A stretch of 52,398 nt of DNA from DAHVFY01 sp040388665 (GCA_040388665.1 JAZKBL010000009.1:1-52398); one strand, 5' to 3'; positions 18,605 through 27,238 are shown, counted from the first letter of the stretch. Notes: a model not told the origin generated them from the letters alone. Numbers and translations are program-made.

Positions 18605-19192
18605 ATGAGCTCAATAACAGCTAGAACAGAAGGTTCGACGGGATGTTTTCTTTTTACACCCTTTCAAATCGGAATGCGCCATTTAAGAGTAGCCACTTGC
18701 GATGGTAAACAAGATACTTTAATCACGCTTGCTAAAGAAAGAAATATTTACCGTCCCAGCGCCTATGCCAAAAAATATCAAGAATTAACAACAGAAACCC
18801 GAGTTTTTCATGCAGTCTTAGGGCTTGCTGAAACTGCAGGATACTTAACGGTCGTACTTCCTGTGATCGCGACGATTGCTGAGAAAATACTAGCTCCTTG
18901 GTATCATAAGGGCTGGTATGGGGCCTATACCCATTATCAAGAGGGTGGAAAAGAAAAAGAAAGACCGATGAGAAAAAATCCGTTTGATCGAAATGGGATA
19001 GAAGATCCTTTTTATAAAGGCGCTTCTTGGATAGAAAACGCAAAAAAAAGCCCTTCAAAAATTCCTGAAACTCACAATCATCTTTTGCAAATGCTACTAT
19101 TTACCTCAATGGGTGTATTAGGAGCACTAGGCACAATAATCGTTCGTGCCCTCTCCTGGCAGCCGTTAATAGGAAAACACCCCTCTAAATAA
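18605..19192 (+). CDS. Hypothetical membrane protein (195 aa) between direct repeats
   Basis: Not recognised. Two hydrophobic stretches are visible: about 68-98 (VLGLAETAGYLTVVLPVIATIAEKILAPW) and about 160-188 (HLLQMLLFTSMGVLGALGTIIVRAL). The loop between them is aromatic and basic (WYHKGWYGAYTHYQEGGKEKERP). No signal peptide. GGAGG lies six bases before the ATG. The hydrophobic pair could span the inner membrane or an inclusion membrane, but the segments are separated by about 60 residues, too far for a classical Inc hairpin. It sits alone between the dnaK terminator and the convergent rseP, flanked by duplicated intergenic sequence that suggests it was inserted or duplicated there. Confidence 0.6.
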   Translation: MSSITARTEGSTGCFLFTPFQIGMRHLRVATCDGKQDTLITLAKERNIYRPSAYAKKYQELTTETRVFHAVLGLAETAGYLTVVLPVIATIAEKILAPWYHKGWYGAYTHYQEGGKEKERPMRKNPFDRNGIEDPFYKGASWIENAKKSPSKIPETHNHLLQMLLFTSMGVLGALGTIIVRALSWQPLIGKHPSK

Positions 19193-19193
19193 A

Positions 19194-19317
19194 CCTTGAG
19201 CCCTCAAAAGCTCAAGGTTTATTCCTAAAATCACAGGCTAAAGCCTATGCTACGGAAGATTGCAAATCTCTTATGTAGCACAGGCTTTTAGCCCGTGATT
19301 TTTTAAGCTAAAAGAAT
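19194..19317 (+). repeat. Terminator-associated direct repeat, copy B, with long inverted repeat
   Basis: Begins right after the stop at 19192 with a copy of the dnaK terminator hairpin, then an imperfect inverted repeat whose arms at 19227-19253 and 19275-19302 (27 and 28 bases) flank a 21-base loop. Each arm itself contains the short palindrome half found in copy A. The right end overlaps the last codons of rseP on the minus strand. It can act as a bidirectional terminator for the two convergent genes. Confidence 0.75.
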
Positions 19318-21227
19318 CTATGGAAAAGACGACTGAGGTCGTTGTAGGTGACGTAGATGAAAAAGGCGATGATCACAACGAGGAATGGAATGATCAATCG
19401 TTCCATCGTTTTTGACTTGATCGGTTTTTTTCTTACAACTTCTACAAGAGAAAAACAGATATAGCCGCCATCTAACATCGGAATCGGAAGCAAGTTCAAG
19501 ATACCGAGGTTGAGAGAAATCATCCCCATCCAATAAATGGCTTCCTTAATGCCCACTGACCAACCGTATTGGATCACTTGCACGATCCCAATAGGGCCTT
19601 GTAATAACTTTGGATTAAGGTAACCGGTAACGAGCGCTTTGAGCGTGCGCCAAGTATCTTTAAAAACATCATAAAAAAGTGTTGTTGGGGGCGGATTGTA
19701 AATCACACCACGGTCTAATAACGTGATGCCGAGCATTAACTGGTGCGTTTCCTCTTCAAGTTCTCTTTCAGCGCGTGCACGCAACTTGGGATCTTTAATT
19801 GCTTCAATCTGCTCTCGAGCCGATTTTAAGCGATCTTCATACCACTCTGTTTTATCAGGGTCCTGACCCATCACATGAAGAGGCTTTGGGCTGATTGGCT
19901 TTAAAAGAAGAAGATTGCCAGCCTGATCAACCGGTTTTGCAGTGCCGATAGAAAAAACCATTCTTTGAAGCGCATCCCAATCAATATTTGCATCAAACTG
20001 GCTATCTGCATCTTTCCATAAAGGTCTTTCTCGGCTAGGTTCTCTTTGCACAACGATATGAATGCGTCTATCTTGCACCTTTTTCATCAGATCAAACGCG
20101 GATGCAATAGGCGTTCCATCAACAGCTAAAATTTTGTCCCCTTGCCTTAAAGGCACATCAAAATGCGCTCTTGGTGTTGATTCAAAGACATGCTCTTCTG
20201 AATCCTCTCCCATATAGGCGTAAGCAGATTCAATCACCCCGCTATTACTCATGTTGTAAGGGATAAAATAAAGGTCATTAACTTTGTTTGATAAGCCCGC
20301 TTCATGCTGCCAATCACTGAGTTCTGCTTTTGCTGTATTGCTAATTCTCAAATCGCTAATTTTAAGACGAGGCACACGACTTAAAAATATTTTGTCTTTT
20401 CTTTGAACTGTGAGCAGCGCTCTCTCTTCGTTAATGACCTGCTTCATTTGAATTTGAGAAAATACAAGCTGTCCATCGATCCAAAAAATTCTATCATTCT
20501 TTTGAATACCGCTGCCTTCCATCGGAGAGCCGTCGAAATACTTTTCAAACATCAAAAAACCAGCTGGCGCTAATATGCCAAGAACATGCAACTTAGGATT
20601 CATCCCTTTAAGATCCTGTGTAGGATCGATCATAAAATCAAAGGAACGTTTTGCATTGGTCCAATAGTCAATTTCAAATCCTTTAAGATCTGCTGGCTTA
20701 TTATCTAAAAAAGAAGCGTAAAGAAGATCATTAAACCCTTTAAAAGGCGTGCCGTTATAACTTACAATCTCATCCCCAGGACGGATCCCTTGTGCATAAA
20801 GTTTAGAGTCAGCATCTACCCAGCCAATTCTATGTGTGAACTCAGCAAATGGCTTCAAACGACCACCTGCCATCCAAATCATCGTAAAGGCTAAAAATGC
20901 AAAAACAATATTAACAACAGGTCCAGCTACAAGAACTTGTATGCGCGCCCAAGGTGTTTTCGAGAAAAAACCCTCTTTAATCTCATGCGGCTCTAAAGCT
21001 CCTTGCTTTTCCATGCCGGCAATCTTGACATAGCCTCCAAAGGGAAGCCAGCAGAGATTCCACTTGACTCCTTTATGTTCCCACGTACGGATCGGCTTTC
21101 CAAAACCGATACCAAACGCCTCAACTTTCATTCCCTTGGCTCTTGCGACAAAATAATGCCCCAATTCATGAATGAATACGAGAAAACCTAACCCAAAAGC
21201 TGCTAAAACAAGATAAACTAAACCCAT
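19308..21227 (-). CDS. rseP: Site-2 intramembrane zinc protease RseP/YaeL
   Basis: Membrane-embedded metalloprotease of the S2P family (639 aa), which cleaves membrane-anchored regulators or signal-peptide remnants. The zinc-binding HELGH is at 20-24 in the first helix, the third ligand motif LLPIPMLDGG is near the C-terminus, and two PDZ-like regions lie between (around GDEIVSYNGTPFKG and GDKILAVDGTPIASAFDLMKKV). The chain is about 190 residues longer than E. coli RseP, as in chlamydial homologues (CT072). The start at 21227 follows AAGGAA; upstream in-frame sequence is only the shadow of ytgD. It overlaps ytgD by 10 bases and is the last gene of the iron operon. Confidence 0.94.
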   Translation of the reverse strand: MGLVYLVLAAFGLGFLVFIHELGHYFVARAKGMKVEAFGIGFGKPIRTWEHKGVKWNLCWLPFGGYVKIAGMEKQGALEPHEIKEGFFSKTPWARIQVLVAGPVVNIVFAFLAFTMIWMAGGRLKPFAEFTHRIGWVDADSKLYAQGIRPGDEIVSYNGTPFKGFNDLLYASFLDNKPADLKGFEIDYWTNAKRSFDFMIDPTQDLKGMNPKLHVLGILAPAGFLMFEKYFDGSPMEGSGIQKNDRIFWIDGQLVFSQIQMKQVINEERALLTVQRKDKIFLSRVPRLKISDLRISNTAKAELSDWQHEAGLSNKVNDLYFIPYNMSNSGVIESAYAYMGEDSEEHVFESTPRAHFDVPLRQGDKILAVDGTPIASAFDLMKKVQDRRIHIVVQREPSRERPLWKDADSQFDANIDWDALQRMVFSIGTAKPVDQAGNLLLLKPISPKPLHVMGQDPDKTEWYEDRLKSAREQIEAIKDPKLRARAERELEEETHQLMLGITLLDRGVIYNPPPTTLFYDVFKDTWRTLKALVTGYLNPKLLQGPIGIVQVIQYGWSVGIKEAIYWMGMISLNLGILNLLPIPMLDGGYICFSLVEVVRKKPIKSKTMERLIIPFLVVIIAFFIYVTYNDLSRLFHRFF

Positions 21228-22180
21228 ATTTTCCTTGTAACATTGCGTATAATTAGAGACTTTAACATTAATAGAATAAGATAGACAAGAGCTATAATTG
21301 TAACAACAAGACCACCTGTTGAAAGCGCTGCCCCATGAACCGTTAAAAAGTGCCTTGAAAGCGCAACTCCTATGACGACAGAACCAATCCCAAGAAGACA
21401 TGCAAGCCATAAAAGTGTAGACAGCCGCTTTGCAAAAAGACGAGCACTTAACACAGGACCTACGATGAAAGCGAGTACAAGAAGCACACCGACCGACCGA
21501 AAAGCGCCAATTGCAGTGCCAGCTGTTTGCACCATCAAAAAGTAAGTAAATAAGGCGGGCGCACAACCAAGTGCTCTTGCAAGAGAAGAATCAAAAGCTG
21601 CGATCTGAAATTCTTTATAAAAAAGAATAAAGCATAAAAGATTACCGCATGCAATCCAAAATACCATCTTGATATCATGTGGATGCAATGCATCGGCATT
21701 CCCCATAATTGCTTCAACTCCAAGATGCGTATTGCGTGTAAAAAGAGTCACAAGAACCACCCCTAAAGCAAACAATGTCGAGAACACAAGCCCAATGCTT
21801 GCATCTTCCTGCAATCTAAAAATATGTGTTAAAAGCTGTGTTAAAACCGTCGTAACAAGACCTGTCACGAGCGCTGCAATAAAAAATGTACGCACGCTTA
21901 ACATGACAGCTCCTTCAGAAAAAGGAAGAAGAATCAAATAAGAAACGACAATCCCCACAAGAATCGTATGAGAAAGAGAGTTGGCAAGCATCGTCATTTT
22001 TTTTAACACAAGAAATGTGCCAACAAGCGCAGATGACACAGCAACTAAACCGATGACAACAAGCTGCACTTCATCAGACGCTAGCTGAGCCATCCCAAGA
22101 TCCCCTTTCAAAAAAAGCCAAAATCTTTGAAAGAGCACCGCAAAAAATGTAAAAAAATCAGTTCCAGAATACGGATTCAC
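21218..22180 (-). CDS. ytgD: Metal ABC transporter permease YtgD
   Basis: Second membrane subunit of the Ytg metal (iron) importer, ABC-3 family (320 aa). About eight to nine hydrophobic helices start near residue 40, with conserved stretches such as KMTMLANSLSHTILVGIV and GAFRSVGVLLVLAFIVGPVLSARL, characteristic of TroC/TroD/ZnuB-like permeases. It pairs with YtgC and is energised by YtgB. A 163-base gap containing a 25-bp-stem hairpin separates it from ytgC. Its end overlaps rseP. Confidence 0.92.
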   Translation of the reverse strand: MNPYSGTDFFTFFAVLFQRFWLFLKGDLGMAQLASDEVQLVVIGLVAVSSALVGTFLVLKKMTMLANSLSHTILVGIVVSYLILLPFSEGAVMLSVRTFFIAALVTGLVTTVLTQLLTHIFRLQEDASIGLVFSTLFALGVVLVTLFTRNTHLGVEAIMGNADALHPHDIKMVFWIACGNLLCFILFYKEFQIAAFDSSLARALGCAPALFTYFLMVQTAGTAIGAFRSVGVLLVLAFIVGPVLSARLFAKRLSTLLWLACLLGIGSVVIGVALSRHFLTVHGAALSTGGLVVTIIALVYLILLMLKSLIIRNVTRKIWV

Positions 22181-22251
22181 TCAAACCCATCTCATATCAA
22201 ATAGAAAGATTCATTCTACTCTCTATGTCATGAAGATTCCACCCTTTTTTC

Positions 22252-22314
22252 TTCCTTTGCGTCTCTGCGTTGAAATTAAGGCGAACCTCATTTCAACGCA
22301 GAGGCGCAAAGGAA
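22252..22314 (+). repeat. Palindromic repeat, small copy of the TTGCGTTGAAA family
   Basis: Arms of 25 bases at 22252-22276 and 22290-22314 pair with a single mismatch (a possible G-U) around a 13-base loop; each arm carries TTCCTTTGCG and TGCGTTGAAAT. The same core makes up the long foldback at 44890-45121. Here it lies between ytgC and ytgD inside the iron operon, where it may attenuate or stabilise the transcript. Confidence 0.82.
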
Positions 22315-22343
22315 ATTTTACACTTCACAACTCTACGTTTAAT

Positions 22344-23660
22344 TTACGGCAACTTATCTTTGGAAGGGATCGGTTGAGCGTGTGGGTCTGACTTGGGGTC
22401 TTGGAGAAGATCGGTCAGCTCTTTTTCAAGCTCCGGCGTAATGATATGCTCCATCTCTTCAGCGCTATGGTGGACCTTATCAACACCTCTGCCGAGATAA
22501 ACAAGATAAACCTCCCAAAGCCTATGTAAACGCACGATCCTGCGGGCCCTTTTCTTCCCATCTCTTGTCAGTCTATATGAGCCCCATCCTGTCCCTTCAA
22601 GCCATCCTTGGAAAGTAAGACGTGTAAGCCGCATCCAAATCCCGCAAGGGGATCCCCCTTGAAGAACAGCTATTTCTTTTAAGGATAGGACACTCTCCTC
22701 CCCTTTTTTCCAAAATGTTTTTAATATATTTTCTAACTGGCAGTGATCTCGAAAAAAAGCTGCAGCAATCGTTCGGTTAAAAAGTCCTCTCCCAGGCGCA
22801 ATCAAAAGAGCTGTGAAGCAAAGGAAGGAAGCGCTTAAGACGATCATGGGACCTGTTGGCAAAGAAAATTTATCGTTTAACATTTGGGGGATCTCAACGG
22901 AAAGATAGTTGCCCAAAAAACCGGATAGCGCACCAAAAATGCCTGCAAGAAAAAACACCAAATGCAAACGATGCGAAAACTGACGTGCTGCAACAGCTGG
23001 CGCGATCAACATCCCAGACATCAGAACAACACCCACGCTACGAATGCCGATCACGATCGCAAGGCCTAAAAGAAGATACAAAATTCCATCGATGAAACTC
23101 ACGCGAATGCCGACGCTTTTAGAAAAATCGCGATCAAAATTGATCATCTCAATGTCTCTATATAAAAGAATAAAAACAAGGAGAACAAGAAATGAAAGGG
23201 CGCTATAGATCCAGATGTGCACATCAGTCATGGTCGCCACTTGCCCATAAAGATAGATCTGAATTTGCCGGTACCAAAGCGCATGTGTGATCTGAATCCG
23301 GCTAGCAATCAGCACGCCCACCCCTAAAAAAACAGAAAGAACAAAACAAAGAGCAGCATCGCTCTGCACTTTAAAACGGGTTTGAAGCTTGTGCAAACAA
23401 AAAAGCCCAAGAAGCGCAAACAAAAGCGCGCCAATCAGCACTGCACATGCTAGCCCTTCCTCAGAATTGGGAAAAAATGAACCTGCAACAAGCGCGCTAA
23501 TCACAACACCTGGATAAGAAGCGTGAGAGAGCGTTTCCCCTAAAAGAGAACGCCTACGGATCACAACAACTACTCCGATAAGCGATGCGACAAAGCACAT
23601 CAACATACTACCAATAGTGGGAGCTCGCAGCACGGGATCTGTAAAATATTGTAGGATCAT
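22344..23660 (-). CDS. ytgC: YtgC-YtgR: metal ABC permease fused to a DtxR-like repressor
   Basis: The N-terminal about 285 residues are an ABC-3 permease (SLIGVVVVIRRRSLLGETLSHASYPGVV, IRSVGVVLMSGMLIAPAVAARQF). The C-terminal about 140 residues form a DtxR-family winged-helix and dimerisation domain: VLSLKEIAVLQGGSP, LTRLTFQGWLEGTGWGSYRLTRDGKKRARRIVRLHRLWEVYLV, then HHSAEEMEHIITPELEKEL. In Chlamydia the corresponding fusion is cleaved to release the iron-dependent repressor YtgR; whether the same happens here is inferred from homology. It overlaps ytgB by four bases. Confidence 0.95.
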   Translation of the reverse strand: MILQYFTDPVLRAPTIGSMLMCFVASLIGVVVVIRRRSLLGETLSHASYPGVVISALVAGSFFPNSEEGLACAVLIGALLFALLGLFCLHKLQTRFKVQSDAALCFVLSVFLGVGVLIASRIQITHALWYRQIQIYLYGQVATMTDVHIWIYSALSFLVLLVFILLYRDIEMINFDRDFSKSVGIRVSFIDGILYLLLGLAIVIGIRSVGVVLMSGMLIAPAVAARQFSHRLHLVFFLAGIFGALSGFLGNYLSVEIPQMLNDKFSLPTGPMIVLSASFLCFTALLIAPGRGLFNRTIAAAFFRDHCQLENILKTFWKKGEESVLSLKEIAVLQGGSPCGIWMRLTRLTFQGWLEGTGWGSYRLTRDGKKRARRIVRLHRLWEVYLVYLGRGVDKVHHSAEEMEHIITPELEKELTDLLQDPKSDPHAQPIPSKDKLP

Positions 23661-24433
23661 TTTTTAAATCTCATCGTCTTACTTTGAGAAAGCTTTGCCG
23701 CTTCATCTAAAAGCTGCGCACTTTTTCCATAAGCACGTTCAATATTTTCCGCATGGAACACCTCAGATACAGGCCCTGTTGCAACAAGTCCAGTATTGAG
23801 TAAAATCACCCAATCAAAATAACGATCTACGCTATTTAAGTCGTGATGCACAACAAACAACGTTTTGCCCTGCATCTTTAGTTGATCGAGTAAAGAAATA
23901 ATCGCTTGTTCCGTTGCCATATCAACACCTGCAAAAGGCTCATCCATGAGATAAATATCTGCATCTTGAAGAAGCGCTCTCGCAATAAAAATGCGCTGTT
24001 GCTGACCACCTGATAATTGACCGATCTGTCGATCTGCAAAGGAAAGCATTCCAACAAGGTTCAATGCATTGCGCGCAGCTTCTTTATCAGCAGCTCTTGG
24101 CCATTTAAAAATTCCAAGCTTTCCATATCTACCCATCAAGACAAGATCTAGTACTGTGATCGGAAAATCCCAATCAACAGAACTTCTTTGCGGGACATAT
24201 GCGATCTTTTTGAACATTTTTTTTAAAGACTCAGAAAAAAAAGAAACTTTTCCTGAAAGAGGTTTGACAATGCCCAGCATCGCTTTAAGAAGTGTACTTT
24301 TACCAGCCCCGTTCGGGCCAATAATGCCCACAAGTTTTCCTTGAGGAACAGCAAAACAAACATCCCAGAGTACAGGCGTTTGATCGTAATTAACAGTTAA
24401 TTGCTCCACTTCAACGGCATATTTTTCATTCAT
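23657..24433 (-). CDS. ytgB: Metal ABC transporter ATP-binding protein YtgB
   Basis: ATPase of the Ytg importer (258 aa). Walker A GPNGAGKST at 39-47, the Q-loop followed by VPQRSSVDWDFPITV, signature LSGGQQQR, Walker B IYLMDEPFAGVD and the switch His in FVVHHDL. The start at 24433 (MNEKYAVEVEQL) is chosen because GGAG lies eight bases upstream and the alternative start at 24478 only adds residues encoded inside ytgA. It overlaps the ytgA end by eight bases. Confidence 0.96.
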   Translation of the reverse strand: MNEKYAVEVEQLTVNYDQTPVLWDVCFAVPQGKLVGIIGPNGAGKSTLLKAMLGIVKPLSGKVSFFSESLKKMFKKIAYVPQRSSVDWDFPITVLDLVLMGRYGKLGIFKWPRAADKEAARNALNLVGMLSFADRQIGQLSGGQQQRIFIARALLQDADIYLMDEPFAGVDMATEQAIISLLDQLKMQGKTLFVVHHDLNSVDRYFDWVILLNTGLVATGPVSEVFHAENIERAYGKSAQLLDEAAKLSQSKTMRFKK

Positions 24434-25391
24434 CAGAATCACTCCAATCACGTAAAAGAACCGACGCATTATGCTCAATCATGTCTAAATAAGTGTCCGC
24501 GTGAGACCCCCTTCCCCCCATTGCATCTCCATAAAGAACTTCACTTGAAATTTTCACAGCGTGTCCTTTTTCACGACATGCCGAGATAATTTTTCGCAAA
24601 GAATCCTTTGACACATTAGATTCAGGGAAAACAACGCCAATTTTATAATGGCATAAATGGTCGATAATTCTTTGGATGTCGCTTGAGCTCAATTGACCAT
24701 CGGGAGCAAGCCCCTCCGGCGCAGCAAAACGTTCTTCCCAATTCTCTTCGCCAACTTCTGCCAAATAAGATCTTGTAAAATAATTAAACGCATCATGACT
24801 TGTTACAAGAAAGCGACGCTCCGCCGGTACTGTTTGTAATAAGTTAATCATTTTGACATGAGCATCTTGCATTTTTTTGAAAGTATGAGAGCCGTTTTCT
24901 CTATAGTAGCTTGCATGTTCAGGATCTAATTGAGAAAGTGCCTTAACAATCGGATCAACGGCGTTCGCCCATAATGAAATATCCATCCAAATATGGGGAT
25001 CTAGCTCTCCATCAACTTTTAAAATGAGATCGGGGTAACTTTTTTGAATTTCATCTCCAATACTCAATGCAAAGGGGTGTTTCTCAAGCCAATAACGAAG
25101 GCTTGCTCCATGTTCGAGTCCAAGACCGTTTGCAACAAGAAGATGCGCTTCAGCAATTTTCTCATCATCTCCTTTAACAAGTTCATAACTATGCGGATCG
25201 AGCTCTCCTGCAATAAGAGTTCTATGATCGACATATTCCCCGCCTACTTGGGAAACAAGATCATCAATCATTGCAGTTGTCGAAAGCACTCTCACATGAT
25301 TCTTGTTCTCACTCCATAAAGAAGAGGGAGGAGATGAAGAACACCCTGCTAAGCAAAGACAAAATACTGAAAAAATAATTTTACACATCAT
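24426..25391 (-). CDS. ytgA: Metal-binding lipoprotein YtgA (TroA/ZnuA-type)
   Basis: Periplasmic substrate-binding component of the iron importer (321 aa). The N-terminus is a lipoprotein signal ending in a clear lipobox LAGC (MMCKIIFSVFCLCLAGCSSS). Family metal ligands are present in order: the His of GELDPHSYEL, the His of LDPHIWMDI, SHDAFNYF and the C-terminal SHADTYLDMIEHN with Asp/His. It starts immediately after the mrp stop with no gap, and two adjacent ATGs are possible starts. Metal preference for Fe is inferred from Chlamydia YtgA. Confidence 0.94.
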   Translation of the reverse strand: MMCKIIFSVFCLCLAGCSSSPPSSLWSENKNHVRVLSTTAMIDDLVSQVGGEYVDHRTLIAGELDPHSYELVKGDDEKIAEAHLLVANGLGLEHGASLRYWLEKHPFALSIGDEIQKSYPDLILKVDGELDPHIWMDISLWANAVDPIVKALSQLDPEHASYYRENGSHTFKKMQDAHVKMINLLQTVPAERRFLVTSHDAFNYFTRSYLAEVGEENWEERFAAPEGLAPDGQLSSSDIQRIIDHLCHYKIGVVFPESNVSKDSLRKIISACREKGHAVKISSEVLYGDAMGGRGSHADTYLDMIEHNASVLLRDWSDSDE

Positions 25392-26384
25392 CTAAAGCCT
25401 TCTTAAAAGAGAAAATGGATAAATTCCAAAAGAACACCCTGCGGAAAATCGAAAGTTAATTCCATATCTACCAATAACTTCCATACGAGACGCTTTTACA
25501 TTTTCATGCTTTTTTGGTTGAGATCTACAACGCACACAAAGACAATGCTCTTGAATTAAAGATAATGGATAAGTCCGCTCTAAACCATCTTTCCAAGAAA
25601 GATATAAAGCAGATTCATCTACCAGATGAACATCTGCAACCTCGCTTTCTTGCTCTCCCATTGCCATTATTTTTTTTGCTATCTCGTAAAATATTTCTAT
25701 AGAATCACTTTTTTCTTCAGAATCAAAAATGGATTCTGAAGCATCTGCACATTTGCAAAGCAAAGGATCTAAAGGAATTTCTCCTAAAAGCTGCGTGTTG
25801 AGCTCTGCAGCTAAACGAGACCCTCCCCCTTTTCCAAATGGATACTGACCAAAAAAATGACTCATATTTTCTATCACTCCAAGTATCGGGACATTCAATT
25901 GCACAAGCATTCTGACAGCTTTACGCACATCAAGAAGAGCTAACTCTTGAGGTGTTGTCACCACCAAGGCTCCATCTAACTTTCCCTGCTGCATCAATGT
26001 CAATTGAATATCGCCCGTTCCTGGTGGAAAATCAATAATTAAATAATCAAGCTCCCCCCAATCCACCTGATGAAGGAACTGTCCGATCACACTATTTGCA
26101 ATCGGCGCACGCACAACAGCCGCTTCGCTCTCCGGAATAAAAAATCCCATTGACACCACCTTGATCCCAAGCGACTCAGCTGGTAAGATCCGGTCCGGAT
26201 GTTCAAGATTCTGTGAAGGTAGTATATCGCATCGGAGCATTTTACGCAGCGATGGACCGTAAACATCTGCATCTATTAATCCGATTTTTAATCCAAAATT
26301 TTTTAATGCAAGAGCTAGATTAACAGAAATGGTTGATTTACCAACTCCACCCTTTCCTGCTACTACACCTATAATATAACCCAT
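25392..26384 (-). CDS. mrp: Mrp/ApbC-type Fe-S carrier ATPase with a C-terminal DUF971 domain
   Basis: P-loop ATPase of the Mrp/NBP35 family that carries Fe-S clusters to apoproteins (330 aa). The deviant Walker A GKGGVGKST is at 10-18, with DADVYGPSLRKML, LDYLIIDFPPGTGDIQLT and VIENMSHF. From about residue 250 a separate domain, ALYLSWKDGLERTYPLSLIQ...GRYGINFRFSAGCSFGIYPFSLLRRL, matches DUF971 in pattern, and carries CLCVRC which may bind metal. The ATG at 26384 (MGYII) is preferred to a GTG two codons earlier. It is the first gene of a gap-free run with ytgABC, linking cluster delivery with iron uptake. Confidence 0.9.
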   Translation of the reverse strand: MGYIIGVVAGKGGVGKSTISVNLALALKNFGLKIGLIDADVYGPSLRKMLRCDILPSQNLEHPDRILPAESLGIKVVSMGFFIPESEAAVVRAPIANSVIGQFLHQVDWGELDYLIIDFPPGTGDIQLTLMQQGKLDGALVVTTPQELALLDVRKAVRMLVQLNVPILGVIENMSHFFGQYPFGKGGGSRLAAELNTQLLGEIPLDPLLCKCADASESIFDSEEKSDSIEIFYEIAKKIMAMGEQESEVADVHLVDESALYLSWKDGLERTYPLSLIQEHCLCVRCRSQPKKHENVKASRMEVIGRYGINFRFSAGCSFGIYPFSLLRRL

Positions 26385-26572
26385 AAACACCTCTCAAAAA
26401 AACTTATTTCATCGTTCCATTTAAAATAGAAAACATAATTTGTTGCCGAAAATATCTCAATCACATAAAATCCGATAATTGCAGACAAAAAAACTCTCAT
26501 CATGTAGGAAACACTCCTTACTGAATAGAGAACAACACAATTGCTAACAAACAAGAATAGGAATCTTAATAT

Positions 26573-27085
26573 ATGGAAAACAATCAAATGAACCTTAAAG
26601 AAATTGAAGAAGTAATTAATCGTGCAATAAAAAAAGTTGCCGGAAAAAAAGAAAATGACTTATGCCGTTATTTACCGATGTCATCCGGCGGATATATGCA
26701 CCATTTTACTTTACGTAAAATGAAATCAAAACAACCTTCTGAATTAGGTTCTCTTATTGAAAAATTTATTATCAATTCTGACAAGCCTTCTTCTGTTGCT
26801 CCTAAGCAACGCGCTGCACGAGGCTCCCGCAAACGCAGAGATCAATACACCTTCACACGCACACAATTAGAAAGAATGCTTAACATTGCACGTCTAGCCG
26901 GTGATAAAGAAATGATTTCTGTTCTTAGCCCAAAAAAATCTCTTGCTACTTGCAAACGCGAACTCATCGTATCTATCCGTCATGGCAAAGTTGAACAAGA
27001 ACTTTGGAATGCTTATGTAGAAGCAATTAATGCGCAACAAGCTGTAGCTTCATTTGCAAGCGAAACACTCCCTTCTTTCCGTTAA
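26573..27085 (+). CDS. CT066-like conserved chlamydial protein of unknown function
   Basis: A 170-residue helical, basic protein lying between the iron operon and the ATP/ADP translocase, the position of CT066 in C. trachomatis; the identification is positional plus general look, as I cannot align it here. A basic central stretch (PKQRAARGSRKRRDQ, about 76-90) precedes a conserved-looking helical region (FTRTQLERMLNIARLAGDKEMISVL). There is no signal peptide or membrane segment. The basic patch would suit nucleic-acid binding; this is inference. It is divergent from mrp across a 188-base gap and followed by a long inverted repeat. Confidence 0.7.
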   Translation: MENNQMNLKEIEEVINRAIKKVAGKKENDLCRYLPMSSGGYMHHFTLRKMKSKQPSELGSLIEKFIINSDKPSSVAPKQRAARGSRKRRDQYTFTRTQLERMLNIARLAGDKEMISVLSPKKSLATCKRELIVSIRHGKVEQELWNAYVEAINAQQAVASFASETLPSFR

Positions 27086-27107
27086 GGATAAAAGGTTTTT
27101 TACTATT

Positions 27108-27165
27108 AAAAACCACTTTTGACAACCCTTATTTTTCATATTTATTTAGGGTCAAAAGTGGTTTT
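27108..27165 (+). terminator. Long perfect inverted repeat after the CT066-like gene
   Basis: AAAACCACTTTTGAC (27109-27123) pairs perfectly with GTCAAAAGTGGTTTT (27151-27165) around a 27-base AT-rich loop. It starts 23 bases after the stop and can act as a terminator before the translocase gene, although no T-run follows directly. A TTGACA at 27119-27124 lies in the left arm. Confidence 0.6.
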
Positions 27166-27238
27166 GCATTGATTTTTATCTACAAAAGCATACAATGTCT
27201 AATGCTATTATTGAACTTTAAGTCTAAGAGGATACAAA

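Noticed and set aside
21228..21566. N-terminal extension of rseP (113 residues, rich in Cys/Trp/Ser)
   Set aside because: It is the antisense-free shadow of ytgD in another frame; composition is abnormal and a good ribosome site precedes the ATG at 21227, after which the family N-terminus begins.
26369..26587. 72-residue hydrophobic minus-strand frame before mrp
   Set aside because: No ribosome site, AT-rich random-like hydrophobic translation, and it would overlap the starts of both mrp and the CT066-like gene.
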